From contig CAWFGV010000004.1 in assembly GCA_963815445.1 (NCBI GenBank), positions 62,001 through 126,000 of the forward strand: 64,000 nt of DNA, read 5' to 3'. A program made the translations under genes and the position numbers. Below are positions 7,959 to 17,083 of this stretch, piece after piece (within the stretch, counting starts at the first letter, position 1; the number at the start of each line of letters is the position of its first letter). Origin of the DNA: JANLYC01 sp963815445 (GTDB lineage Bacteria; Actinomycetota; Actinomycetes; Propionibacteriales; Nocardioidaceae). The notes below the pieces were generated by a model that did not search any database, was not told the DNA's origin, and saw nothing but the letters and a program-made list of their open reading frames with translations.

Positions 7959-9401
7959 TCAGGCAGTGTCGTCGGGGTGCTCCGAGTGGCGTTCGCGGCG
8001 TACCCGTTGAGGCGACCGCGGGCGCCATGGCCCGACCAGTCGGGGTCCGGCCAACCTGGCCTCGAGCCGGCGCGCCTCGCGCTTCAACGGCTGCGCGAGG
8101 TGTTCCCCGAGGATCACACCCGAGGCCAGGGCGACCGCGATGGCCAGCGCTGTCGCAAGACTGACGAGACCACCATTGGCCCCCCCTGCCATGAGGTACA
8201 GGCCCTTGTAGATGGACAGACCCGGCAGCAGCGGCGTGATGCTCGACACCACCACGACCAGAGACGGCACGCGGAAGCGTCCGGCGACCGAGTACGCGAC
8301 CAGACCGATCACGACGGCAGCGACAGCCGACGCCCAGGCCAGGCCGAAACCCTCGAGCACCATGAAGCGATAGAAGAGCTGGCCCAGCATCCCCACCAAG
8401 GCGATGGGGGCGAGGGCGCGCAGCGGTGCGTACGACGCGAACGCGAACGCAGCCGCGGTCATGGCCGAACCGACCAGGGCAATCGGCAGCCCATGCCACG
8501 ACGCCGAGAACGGGGTCAGGGTCACGTCGACACCTGCCCTGTCCGCCACCGCCAGCCCACCGCTCACGCCGGCCGCGATACCGCCCGTGAGCAGCATTGC
8601 CTCCAGGCCGCGGGCGCCGGACGTGACGTAGAAGCCCGTGAGGGCGTCCTGGACGGCACCGACGAAGGCGATGCCGGCCAGCAGCATGATGATGCCCACA
8701 GTCACGACAAGCGAAGGGTTGACCGGGAGGTCGGTCGCGAACACGGCAACGGCGACCAGCGTCGCCAGCAGGCCGCCGGCGACCTGCTGGTAGAACGCCG
8801 GTAGCCGACGCCGCGACATCGCTCGCTGCATGACGTCGATCGTGACCGCCATCACGAACGCGATGACCGAGACGATCCAGTCGCCCCCGAGGAACAAGCT
8901 GGCCCCGACTGCCATCGTGCCCCAGCCGAGCGTGACCGCCCACCGTGGATAGCGATGCCCTGACGAGGTGATCGAGACCAGCCGGGCCCGCGCCTCGTCA
9001 CGGTCGATCTCACCCAGCACGAGGGCACGCACGAGATGGTCGGCGGCGGTGAGGTTGCTGTAGTCGGTGGTGCGATGCCGGACGGACCGGATCTTCGTCT
9101 GCGCCAGCTCGTCGGGACCGCCCTGGTGGCCGAGCGACAAGGACGTGAACGTGACGTCGACCTCACAGTTCCGTAACCCGCAGGCCGAGGTGACCGACAA
9201 CATCGTGGCGGTGACGTCGGCCGCACCAGCACCGGACGACAGCAACACCTCACCGATCCGCAACGCCAGGTCGAGGGTGAGGTTGACGTCCAAGCTGTCG
9301 GGCACGCGCCTATTCTGTCGGTCGGCCGGCGTCACCCCGGCTCGACCCGTCCGCGTCGCCGTCGCGTCGATCCCGCCGACGCCCGCGCTCGGGCCGCTCA
9401 T
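7959..9401 (-). CDS. thrE: Threonine/serine exporter, ThrE family
   Basis: A 480-aa fused ThrE-type exporter. An N-terminal soluble region (about 30-150; LRIGEVLLSSGAGAADV) is followed by a block of about ten transmembrane helices covering both halves (DUF1212 and DUF3815). LLPGLSIYKGLY is typical of the second half. In Corynebacterium ThrE exports threonine and serine by proton antiport. ATG 9401 has GGAAGG 7 nt upstream; GTG 9407 and GTG 9305 are alternatives, the last matching the start of the conserved domain. The C-terminal tail (about 50 residues) is arginine rich and cytoplasmic. Confidence 0.88.
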   Translation of the reverse strand: MSGPSAGVGGIDATATRTGRAGVTPADRQNRRVPDSLDVNLTLDLALRIGEVLLSSGAGAADVTATMLSVTSACGLRNCEVDVTFTSLSLGHQGGPDELAQTKIRSVRHRTTDYSNLTAADHLVRALVLGEIDRDEARARLVSITSSGHRYPRWAVTLGWGTMAVGASLFLGGDWIVSVIAFVMAVTIDVMQRAMSRRRLPAFYQQVAGGLLATLVAVAVFATDLPVNPSLVVTVGIIMLLAGIAFVGAVQDALTGFYVTSGARGLEAMLLTGGIAAGVSGGLAVADRAGVDVTLTPFSASWHGLPIALVGSAMTAAAFAFASYAPLRALAPIALVGMLGQLFYRFMVLEGFGLAWASAVAAVVIGLVAYSVAGRFRVPSLVVVVSSITPLLPGLSIYKGLYLMAGGANGGLVSLATALAIAVALASGVILGEHLAQPLKREARRLEARLAGPRLVGPWRPRSPQRVRRERHSEHPDDTA

Positions 9402-9510
9402 CGGCACACCTTCCGCTTGTCTGCGATAACATCCGCGACCTCACGAACTGGCCGAGCCAGCCGTCACAAGAACACGACTTCCGAGTGTCCACGCGACCGA
9501 TAGGAATCCC

Positions 9511-10095
9511 ATGACAGGCAAGCGCTGGGCCTTGGTCATCTTCTTCGCGACAACCCTGCAGCTGGCCGTCGCGACGTTCGTCCCCGGCCTGGACCAGTTC
9601 GAGGGCAAAGCCTTCGGCGCCCGACTGGCGGCCTATCCCGTGCTCATGCTGGTCACGCCCGTCATCTGGTGGACGATCCGACGCCGCAGGGTGGGTCCGA
9701 CGCACCCGGTGCCGTGGGCCGCGTTCGCGTTGATCATGGCGCCGTTCCTCGTCGACGTGACGGGCAACACCTTGAATCTCTACGACGGCATCGTCTGGTG
9801 GGACGATGCGAACCACTTCGCGAACTGGGCGCTGCTGTGCGCGGGGTTCGCCTTGCTCCTGATCCGCGGGCCCGGCATGCCGCGGTGGTTGCTGGTGCTC
9901 ACGATCACCGGCCTCGGGGCGCTGCTCGCTGTCGCCTGGGAGCTGGCTGAGTGGTACGCGTTCATCCGGCACGGCACCGAGCTCGACACGGCGTACACCG
10001 ACACGCTCGGAGACGAGGCCCTCGGCTGTCTCGGCGGCTGCGTCGGCGCGATCCTGGTGGCATGGAAGGCCTCTCCCACATCTGACGTTGCGTGA
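9511..10095 (+). CDS. YjdF/DUF2238-like membrane protein
   Basis: A 194-aa membrane protein with five or six helices. It carries the DUF2238 signature residues WWDDANHF in one helix boundary, an AWELAEWY helix, and the loop TDTLGDEALGCLGGCVGA, where acidic residues line up with a glycine-rich last helix. The function of this family is not known to me; the acidic and His residues suggest metal or proton handling, which is inference. The last 8 nt overlap the TTG that could start the downstream phosphatase, so co-transcription is likely. It diverges from thrE. Confidence 0.75.
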   Translation: MTGKRWALVIFFATTLQLAVATFVPGLDQFEGKAFGARLAAYPVLMLVTPVIWWTIRRRRVGPTHPVPWAAFALIMAPFLVDVTGNTLNLYDGIVWWDDANHFANWALLCAGFALLLIRGPGMPRWLLVLTITGLGALLAVAWELAEWYAFIRHGTELDTAYTDTLGDEALGCLGGCVGAILVAWKASPTSDVA

Positions 10096-12970
10096 TCGCT
10101 ACCAAACTCTCCGCGACCCTTTCGCGGTTCGGGACGCGTCCGTTGCCCCAGCAGACGACAATGTGCGCGTGGATCACGAACTGCGGCTCGACAGTGACGC
10201 GGACAAGGTGCCGGAAGCACGCCACTTCGTCGCGACCGCGCTGCAGGACGTGTTCCCCGCGGATGTCGTGGCCGACGCCGAGCTCGTGGCCAGCGAGCTG
10301 GTGACGAACGCTGTCCTGCATGCCGGCACCGACATCGTGGTTCGGCTGCGGACCACCGGATCCACTGTCCGCATCGAGGTCGAGGACGGCAGCTCGGTGA
10401 CGCCGGTTCGGCCGATCGCGAGCACACAGTCCATGACCGGCCGCGGGCTGGCCCTGGTCGCGGGCCTGTCGCGTGAGCTCGGTGTCGACCGCACGGACGG
10501 GGGCAAGATCGTGTGGTGTGTGCTGCCAGGCACGAACGGTGCCAGGGGCAGCGAGGTCGCGGCCGACGGGGCGTGTGCCGCCGCCGCGATGAACGGTTCC
10601 ATCTTTGCGCCGCACGACACCGACCTCACGCACGAAGACCGGTACACCGTGCGCCTCGGTGACGTCCCCACCGACCTGTTGCTGGCCGCCAAGGAGCACA
10701 TGGACAACCTCGGTCGCGAGTTCGCCCTCGCCGCCGTCGGAGCCTCGTCGGGAGAGTCGGCCCAGCTCCCCGTCGACATGGCCAGCATGGTCGAGACCCT
10801 GCTGAACCGGTTCGCCCTCGCTCGCCAGGCGATCAAGGCGCAGGCGCTGGCCGCTGCTGTTCGCGGCGACGACCGGACGACGTTGACGCTCCAGCTGCCC
10901 CTCACGGCCGCAGCGGCGGGTGAGGCCTACTTGCGGGCGCTCGACCAGGCGGACGCGTATGCCCGCAGCGCGAGGATCCTCACGCTCGAGACTCCTCCTC
11001 AGCACCGGGCCTTCCGCCGCTGGTACGTCGAAGCGATCGCAGACCAGCTGCGCAGCGTTGTCTCCGGGGAGCCCGCGCGAGAGCCTGAGACGTTCGAGCA
11101 GCACCTGCTGCGCGAGCTCGACCAGGTGTCGGCCGCGCAGTCCGAAGCGGAAGCGCTCGCATCGCGACTCTCGCACCTGCAGCAGCTGACTGCTGAGCTG
11201 ACCGGGGTCTCCGAAGCCGATGACATCGCCGAAGTCATGGTCGGCCACGCCGCCGACGCGTTCGGCGCCATGTTCGCTGCTCTGTACGTACTCGAGGGCA
11301 AGGATCTGGTGGCCATTCGACTTCGTGGCACGGCCTCCGGGCGGGAGGAGCTGTGGGGACGGATCCCGCTTGATGCGGATCTTCCTATCTGCGAGGCAGT
11401 ACGCGACGCGCAGCCAGTCGTGCTGCGCGGGAGTGTCGAGATGGCAGAGCGCTACACCGGCCTGGCCGAGGTCCATCTCGAGGACGTCTCGGTCGCCTGC
11501 ATGCCGTTGACGATCGACGACCGCTGCACCGGCGTGCTCGCCCTGACGTTCCCGTTGTACAGAGACCTCAGTGACCAGGGCGAGCTGTCGTTCCTGGCCA
11601 GCCTGGCCGACGCCTGCGCCCAGGCTCTCGACCGGGCGCGCGCCCTGGCGGAGTCCAAGCAGAAGGCCGAGACACTCCAGTTCCTGGCGGATGCCTCAGC
11701 GGTGTTCGCAGTGAGCCTGGATGCTCGGTCGACGCTGGTGAACCTGGCCGACCTGGTGGTCCCCCGACTGGCTGACTGGTGCAACATCCAGACCGTGGAC
11801 GGTCGGGAGCTGACCAATGTCGCACTGGCGCACGTCGACCCCGACAAGGTCGAGTTCGCCAAGGCGTGGCAGCGGTTGTACCCGACCGATCTGGACGCAG
11901 ACGGTCAAACGGCCCGGGTGATCCGTTCCGGCACGGCAGAGCTGATCCCGGAGATCACGGAGGAGATGCTGTCGGCCGCCAGCAAGGAGCAGCGGGATGT
12001 CGGCCGCGCTCTCGGCCTCGTGAGCGCCCTGATCGTGCCGTTGACGGGACCCGAAGGAACGTTCGGTGCGATCTCCTTGGTGTACGCGGAGTCCGGGCGC
12101 CGCTACGACGAGGACGACCTGATGCTCGCGACGGAGCTGGCGGGGCGGGCCGCGCTGGCCGTCGAACGGGCACGGCAGTTCGACCTGCAGACCGGGCAGC
12201 TCGCGCGGATCACCCGCATCGCCGAGACGGTTCAACACGCGATCCTGGCGCCGGTACCTGCACGGGTCGGCCCGGTTCGGCTGGCGGGGTCCTACGTCAG
12301 TGCGGCCCGGGAAGCTCTCGTGGGTGGCGATCTCTACGAGGTCGTGGCCGCAGAGGGGAGTGTCCGGTTGCTGGTGGGTGATGTGCGCGGCAAGGGTCTC
12401 GAAGCCGTCCGGCTCGCCACCGTGGTCCTCGGCTTCTTCCGCTCAGCCGCTGTCGAGTCGCGCAACCTGGCCTGGTTGGCGCGACAGCTCGAAGCCCGCC
12501 TCCTCCCTTATCTCGAGGAGGAGGACTTCGTGACCGCGGTCATGGTCGAGATCTCCTCCGACGGGATGTGCTCACTGGTGAGCTGCGGTCATCCCGCGCC
12601 GCTCCTCGCGCGTGAGGGAACCCTGACGGAGCTGGAGTGTGAGCCGTCTCCGCCGCTGGGCCTGGGGGCGCGCCCCGAGCCGAGCCAGATCGAGCTGAGC
12701 AAGGGTGATCGGCTCCTGCTGTACACCGACGGCCTGATCGAGGCGCGCGACCCAGACGGCAACTACGCCGACCTGATGGAGACGGCGCAACCGCTGCACC
12801 GGGGCAGCCTCGGCGCCGGTTTGCAGGGAATACTCACCCGGCTGCGCACCAAGACCGGTGGAGACCTGAACGACGACCTGGCGCTGCTCGCTGCCGAGTA
12901 CGACCCGGCGCCGGCGCAGCAGCCGCACGCGCCGACGGCGGCCTCGATCCGGGCCAGCAGCATTCGCTGA
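10088..12970 (+). CDS. HATPase - GAF - GAF - SpoIIE (PP2C) multidomain phosphatase
   Basis: A protein of up to 960 aa that joins both halves of a partner switch. Residues about 27-155 are an RsbW/SpoIIAB-type ATPase (ELVASELVTNAVLHA N-box, then TGRGLALVAGL G-box). A helical linker follows (about 170-370). Two GAF domains lie near 375-510 and 530-700. The C-terminal 230 residues form a SpoIIE/PP2C phosphatase (GGDLYEVVAA and LLVGDVRGKGLEAV with metal-binding Asp; LYTDGLIEARD). It probably phosphorylates and dephosphorylates anti-sigma-antagonist proteins in response to GAF signals. TTG 10088 overlaps the previous gene; GTG 10163 or 10169, just before the ATPase, are realistic alternatives. Confidence 0.85.
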   Translation: MRDRYQTLRDPFAVRDASVAPADDNVRVDHELRLDSDADKVPEARHFVATALQDVFPADVVADAELVASELVTNAVLHAGTDIVVRLRTTGSTVRIEVEDGSSVTPVRPIASTQSMTGRGLALVAGLSRELGVDRTDGGKIVWCVLPGTNGARGSEVAADGACAAAAMNGSIFAPHDTDLTHEDRYTVRLGDVPTDLLLAAKEHMDNLGREFALAAVGASSGESAQLPVDMASMVETLLNRFALARQAIKAQALAAAVRGDDRTTLTLQLPLTAAAAGEAYLRALDQADAYARSARILTLETPPQHRAFRRWYVEAIADQLRSVVSGEPAREPETFEQHLLRELDQVSAAQSEAEALASRLSHLQQLTAELTGVSEADDIAEVMVGHAADAFGAMFAALYVLEGKDLVAIRLRGTASGREELWGRIPLDADLPICEAVRDAQPVVLRGSVEMAERYTGLAEVHLEDVSVACMPLTIDDRCTGVLALTFPLYRDLSDQGELSFLASLADACAQALDRARALAESKQKAETLQFLADASAVFAVSLDARSTLVNLADLVVPRLADWCNIQTVDGRELTNVALAHVDPDKVEFAKAWQRLYPTDLDADGQTARVIRSGTAELIPEITEEMLSAASKEQRDVGRALGLVSALIVPLTGPEGTFGAISLVYAESGRRYDEDDLMLATELAGRAALAVERARQFDLQTGQLARITRIAETVQHAILAPVPARVGPVRLAGSYVSAAREALVGGDLYEVVAAEGSVRLLVGDVRGKGLEAVRLATVVLGFFRSAAVESRNLAWLARQLEARLLPYLEEEDFVTAVMVEISSDGMCSLVSCGHPAPLLAREGTLTELECEPSPPLGLGARPEPSQIELSKGDRLLLYTDGLIEARDPDGNYADLMETAQPLHRGSLGAGLQGILTRLRTKTGGDLNDDLALLAAEYDPAPAQQPHAPTAASIRASSIR

Positions 12971-13037
12971 CCGGGCGGGGTGGCGCCCGCTACGCGCCAG
13001 AGCCGCGCAGACCAGGTCCGCCGTCAGAGCGCTGAGA

Positions 13038-13406
13038 TCAGCTGGCGGACTGTTGGGCAGCGATCTTGGCGCGGATGTCGTCCATGTCCGCCTCACGCAC
13101 GGCCGCGATGACCTGCTCGAGTGCCGGTGCCGGGAGCGCGCCCGGCTGCGCGAACAGCAAGATCCCGTCGCGGAAAGCCATCAGGGTGGGAATCGAGCTG
13201 ATGGCTAGCCCACCGGCCAGTTCCTGCTCGGCCTCGGTGTCGACCTTCTTGAACGTGATGTCGGGGTGCGCCTCCGAAGCCGACTCGAAGATCGGACCGA
13301 ACTGGCGACAGGGACCGCACCAGGCGGCCCAGAAGTCGATCAGCACGATGCCGTCCGCCTCGACGGTCTCCTGGAAGGTGTCCATGGTCAGTTCGGTGGT
13401 GCTCAT
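13038..13406 (-). CDS. trxA: Thioredoxin
   Basis: A 122-aa thioredoxin with the active site WCGPC (C30 and C33) after the FWAAWC strand and a cis-proline in SSIPTLMAFRDG. It reduces protein disulfides in the cytoplasm, normally with thioredoxin reductase (not in this window). A short C-terminal extension (READMDDIRAKIAAQQ) is present. The ATG is preceded by AGGAG, so this gene uses a leadered message. It is convergent with the SpoIIE phosphatase, 67 nt apart. Confidence 0.92.
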   Translation of the reverse strand: MSTTELTMDTFQETVEADGIVLIDFWAAWCGPCRQFGPIFESASEAHPDITFKKVDTEAEQELAGGLAISSIPTLMAFRDGILLFAQPGALPAPALEQVIAAVREADMDDIRAKIAAQQSAS

Positions 13407-13540
13407 GCGGGTAGTACTCCTGGTCGTCGTACGGTGTGCGGCCTCGGGCCGCGAACTCTCGGGAGACCTTTCATGTCGGCCTCACTGTCTGTGCAACAGC
13501 ACCGGCGAACAAGATGTTCCCCACGGCAGGTCACGGTGCT

Positions 13541-14800
13541 TCAGCTGGTCCGCTGGGGCACCACACTCCTCGAGACGACGGTGTTGCGACCGCCACGCTT
13601 GGCGTCGTACAACGCTCGGTCTGCCCACGCGAGCGCTTCCGCGAGCTCTACGGGTCCGTCCGCCGAATCAGCGGATGCGACTCCAACGCTGACTGTCAGC
13701 GCGGGACCCGGCATGGCGCCGATCGCCGCCCGGAGCCTCTCGGCCACCTGTGCTGCGTCGGCGCGGGTGGCCTCCAGCAACAGCACGGCGAACTCCTCGC
13801 CGCCGAACCGACAGACGAGATCCGGTTTGCGGATGTTCTGCCGGAGCACGTCCGCAGTCCGGACCAGCGCCGCGTCCCCGCCCAGATGCCCGTGCGTCTC
13901 GTTGTACTGCCCGAAGTGGTCGAGGTCGACGAAGAGCACGGCCCACGGCGTGCCGGCCCGCTCCATCCGGTCCCGCTCCAGCGCGCTCAGAGAACGCCAG
14001 GCCTCATACCGGAGCAGTCCTGTCTTCGTGTCCGTGGTGGCCTCGATCCGCAATGGCTCGAACACGACGGCCTGCTGGACGAAACCGAAGACAGGGACGA
14101 ACAGCAGCCCCAGCCACGGCGAGTGCGCCAAGACCAGGACCGACAGAGCGCCGACGGAGAGCAGGCCGAGTTCGGTCAGGTAGAAGACCGGCGACGCGAG
14201 CGTGGCACGCAGCCACGCCTCCTCTGCTGGGTGGTTGATCCTGGAGATGACCAGGAAGAGGACGGACTCCACGATCAGGAACGTGAGCATGGAAACCAGC
14301 ACCGTGACGAGTGTTTGCCGGTCGGAATCGATCGACAGGTCCGGAGAGTCAATCCTGAGCGCTTCCGAGGCTGCGAGCGCCGACAGGGTCACGAAGGCAG
14401 CCGACCCGACCCACTTCCAGACTGCCGGCCGGACCCCGCGCCAGTACACATGGGCATAGGTGACCGGCACGATCAGCAACAGCCAGACCGGATGGATGGC
14501 CAGCACGACCGCGAACGCCCAGACCGACAAGGCCTTGTGGGGTCGCTGCTCGACACGCGTACGCCCTTCGACGAGCCGGCCGGCTTCGACACTGAGGATC
14601 GAGCAGACGAGGATCACCACGGCAACGAGCGGCTCGGCGACACCCCGCCCCAAGCCGCCATGACTGGCGGCGGACGGCGGGAGCGCGATGGCAAGGGCGA
14701 CGGCAGCCACCACGAGTGCGCGAGCTGGCGCGGTGGCGTCCGATAGTCGCCCGCCGGCGGTGGTCTCGCGCGGCGGCGACGTGGCTACGTGACGGGGCAC
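13541..14800 (-). CDS. Membrane-anchored GGDEF diguanylate cyclase
   Basis: A 419-aa protein with an N-terminal membrane region of seven or eight helices (about 28-245) followed by a GGDEF domain (260-415). The active-site loop reads GGEEF (333-337), a functional variant of GGDEF. The inhibitory I-site RxxD is present as RKPD (324-327), five residues before it, so product feedback by c-di-GMP is expected. No EAL domain is attached. GTG 14800 was chosen because CACACT lies 6 nt upstream and the helix region begins soon after. The membrane part may be a sensor of unknown ligand. Confidence 0.87.
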   Translation of the reverse strand: MPRHVATSPPRETTAGGRLSDATAPARALVVAAVALAIALPPSAASHGGLGRGVAEPLVAVVILVCSILSVEAGRLVEGRTRVEQRPHKALSVWAFAVVLAIHPVWLLLIVPVTYAHVYWRGVRPAVWKWVGSAAFVTLSALAASEALRIDSPDLSIDSDRQTLVTVLVSMLTFLIVESVLFLVISRINHPAEEAWLRATLASPVFYLTELGLLSVGALSVLVLAHSPWLGLLFVPVFGFVQQAVVFEPLRIEATTDTKTGLLRYEAWRSLSALERDRMERAGTPWAVLFVDLDHFGQYNETHGHLGGDAALVRTADVLRQNIRKPDLVCRFGGEEFAVLLLEATRADAAQVAERLRAAIGAMPGPALTVSVGVASADSADGPVELAEALAWADRALYDAKRGGRNTVVSRSVVPQRTS

Positions 14801-14871
14801 TCCGCCAGTGTGGCGTACGGGACCTGACCGACCCGGGATTTCAGTCCCGAGCCGCTTCGTCGTGCTGCTCG

Positions 14872-15507
14872 TCAGCCGGCGTTGGTGCTGACCCAGTCGA
14901 GAAAGGGCCGGCCAAGGCGCCAGTCGCGGCGTACCCGGGTCAACAGCTTCGGTGTGTGGACCATCGGCTCGAAGCCGTAGGACTGCCCAAGCGTCAACGA
15001 CTTGTGGCGGAGCAGGTCGATGCGCGGATGAGACGCGTCGTACCCGCGGGGCGCCGTCTTCAACGTCTCGCCACTGAGCTCCCAGCCCTTGGCGACCAGC
15101 CCGGCAATGAGGCTGTCGAGCTCGGTGCCTGTGCGTTCGTCGTCGATGGCCGACCTGATCCGTGCCAGCCTGTCGGACGGTGCATCGTAGTATCCGACTC
15201 CGACCCGGACACCGGCTGCGGATACCTGGACGTACCACCCGGTCGACGGCCCGGACGCGACGAACGCTCCTTGGGCGGTCTTGTAGGGCGTCTTGTCCTT
15301 GGCGAAGCGGACGTCGCGGTAGGGGCGGAAGACCTTCGCCTCGCCGAACTCATCCTGCAGAGCGGCCGCCAGGGCCAGCATCGGGGTCTTGACCGCCCGC
15401 TCGTAGACCTCCTTGTGGGCAGCCCAGAAGGACTTGGTGTTGTCCATCTCGAGGTCGTCATAGAAGTCGAGCGCTTCTGGCGGAAAGCCGGTGAAGGTCG
15501 TCGTCAC
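14872..15507 (-). CDS. DUF2461 family protein
   Basis: A 211-aa protein matching the DUF2461 pattern: TTFTGFPPEALDFYDDL at the start, then DNTKSFWAAHKEVYE, FRPYRDVRFAKDKTPYKTAQ and a C-terminal LTRVRRDWRLGRPFLDWV. The length is typical. The biochemical function is not established. GTG 15507 has CACACT 6 nt upstream and no ribosome-binding site, the same arrangement as the GGDEF gene that follows, so each may have its own promoter. Confidence 0.8.
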   Translation of the reverse strand: MTTTFTGFPPEALDFYDDLEMDNTKSFWAAHKEVYERAVKTPMLALAAALQDEFGEAKVFRPYRDVRFAKDKTPYKTAQGAFVASGPSTGWYVQVSAAGVRVGVGYYDAPSDRLARIRSAIDDERTGTELDSLIAGLVAKGWELSGETLKTAPRGYDASHPRIDLLRHKSLTLGQSYGFEPMVHTPKLLTRVRRDWRLGRPFLDWVSTNAG

Positions 15508-15587
15508 GTGCTGAGTGTGCCATCCGTTTTCGGCCGAGGAATTCGCGCACCGGACCTGGTCACTCGCTCCAGAGCCCGCACCGGCTG

Positions 15588-16895
15588 TCAGGAGCCGTGC
15601 TCGTCTCGCGGCCTGTCAGGGGTCCTTGGCAGCAGCTGAGTTTCTGCGTCCGACATGGGTTCTGGCGAGACGGGCGGCCGTTCGGTTCGCGTCGGCATGC
15701 CGGGTTGCAGCAGCCTCGAACGGGCCGGGCGGAACTGCCGGATCTGTCGTCGGATCCGCTCGTCGAGATCCATCTCGCGGAGAAGTCGTTTGACGGTGGA
15801 CAGCACGGCTGAGTGCAGCTCGAGGAGCTCACGGCCCGAGTCGGCCATGACGAGATCCTCGAGACGAGCGCGGGCTTCATGCAAACCCTCGAGTGCCCCG
15901 CGCACGTCCTGCGGGGCGGCGAGGCTGACCGCTCCGGCTTGATCCGCTTCAGCCTGGACCAGCTGGCCGAACGTTTCGACCGCGACGGCCAGCTCACGGA
16001 ACGTCTCGGCGAGCCCGAGCAGCACGTCCGCGGCCCTGTCGTCCTCGAGCCAACTGGCGTCGTGTGTCGCGTCGACGAGGGCACGGAACATCCCACGGAG
16101 CGCGACGGCCGAGTGCTCGAGTGCCTCGAGTCCCTGGCGCAGTCCCGGCCCCACGTCCGGCGTACCAAGGGCACGGACGTTGAGGCGCCGCCCCTGTTCT
16201 GCTTGTACGAGGGCTGCCCCGATCGGTGGGATGTCGTAGGTGATCCGACGCGCCTCGCCCAGCCACGCCTCCGCGGCCGGCCCGACGCCGCCAGGTTCGT
16301 GTCGTTGATGACTCAGCTCACCGGCGGCCCGACGCAGCAACTCACCGACCGAGTCGGCCAGCCCGTAGATGGCCCGGCCGGCGTCCGCGCTGGCCACCTT
16401 GGGCGGGAACAACAGGTTCGCGGCGACACCTACGGCGGCTCCAACCAAGGTCTCGGCGATGCGCTGCCAGGCGGCCGACTCGGCGCCCAGCGATCCCACG
16501 CCGAGCACGAGCATGCCGCTGATCGCCACTTCGATCAGGTTCGCGCGGAGGCGAAGGGCTTGTCCGATCGTGATGGAGATGAAGATGAGCAGTCCGAGAC
16601 TCCACCACTCGAGAGGTAGGCCCGCAGAGAAAGCCACCGCGACGAAGACCCCCGCCACCACCGCCACCACCCGGTCGATGCCGCTGGCAAGGAGCGAGAC
16701 CGGCGTGACCTGAACGACCAGCATTGCGGTCAAGGGCGCGAGAAGCGGCTGTGTCCCCGGGAAGAAGATCGTTCCCACGACATAGCTGGCGACGGCGGCA
16801 ATCGTGATCCGGAGCGACCAGAGCACTGCTGCACGGCCGTCGTTCCTGAGCCGCATCAGCTCGGCGCTGAGTCTCGTTCGCCACCAAGCAGGCAC
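15588..16895 (-). CDS. FUSC / aromatic-acid-exporter-type membrane protein
   Basis: A 435-aa protein with six hydrophobic helices in the first 165 residues (AVLWSLRITIAAVASYVVG onward, then LFPP closing the helix block) and a long soluble helical C-terminal half. This matches the FUSC / aromatic acid exporter (ArAE) family half-length form. Family members export aromatic acids or other toxic small molecules; the substrate here is unknown. The C-terminal 45 residues are proline and charge rich. GTG 16895 has CAAGAT 5 nt upstream. Confidence 0.78.
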   Translation of the reverse strand: MPAWWRTRLSAELMRLRNDGRAAVLWSLRITIAAVASYVVGTIFFPGTQPLLAPLTAMLVVQVTPVSLLASGIDRVVAVVAGVFVAVAFSAGLPLEWWSLGLLIFISITIGQALRLRANLIEVAISGMLVLGVGSLGAESAAWQRIAETLVGAAVGVAANLLFPPKVASADAGRAIYGLADSVGELLRRAAGELSHQRHEPGGVGPAAEAWLGEARRITYDIPPIGAALVQAEQGRRLNVRALGTPDVGPGLRQGLEALEHSAVALRGMFRALVDATHDASWLEDDRAADVLLGLAETFRELAVAVETFGQLVQAEADQAGAVSLAAPQDVRGALEGLHEARARLEDLVMADSGRELLELHSAVLSTVKRLLREMDLDERIRRQIRQFRPARSRLLQPGMPTRTERPPVSPEPMSDAETQLLPRTPDRPRDEHGS

Positions 16896-16994
16896 ACCTC
16901 ATCTTGGCAGGGACGGGCACGGAGACGGTTGCGTGGTGACCCGGGCGCGGGCGAACGCCCGGCTCCGTCACTCATGCGTGCTGAACTGCAAGGT

Positions 16995-17010
16995 TTGGCG
17001 CGCTCGGAGG
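16995..17010. repeat. 16-bp direct repeat of tRNA-Arg 3' end (left copy)
   Basis: TTGGCGCGCTCGGAGG is identical to 20864-20879, which is the 3' end of the tRNA-Arg gene plus its encoded CCA. On the minus strand it reads as an acceptor-stem 3' strand followed by CCA. It may be an old attachment site; no integrase is present. Confidence 0.5.
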
Positions 17011-17011
17011 T

Positions 17012-17041
17012 GTCCGGTTGCGGGACTTGGTGCAACCGGAC
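17012..17041. terminator. Perfect 10-bp hairpin downstream of the aldo/keto reductase
   Basis: GTCCGGTTGC (17012-17021) and GCAACCGGAC (17032-17041) pair perfectly around a 10-nt loop, 42 nt past the aldo/keto reductase stop. There is no U-tract. It directly adjoins the 16-bp tRNA-end repeat, so it could also be part of a recombination site. Confidence 0.6.
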
Positions 17042-17083
17042 CGCCACGTCTTGGTCGCGCCAGGCGCCACGTCGATGTCTGCG

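Noticed and set aside
13507..13519. GAACA-AGA-TGTTC palindrome upstream of thioredoxin, resembling a LexA box
   Set aside because: The actinobacterial SOS box is GAAC-N4-GTTC within TCGAAC..GTTCGA; here the spacer is 5 and the outer bases do not match.
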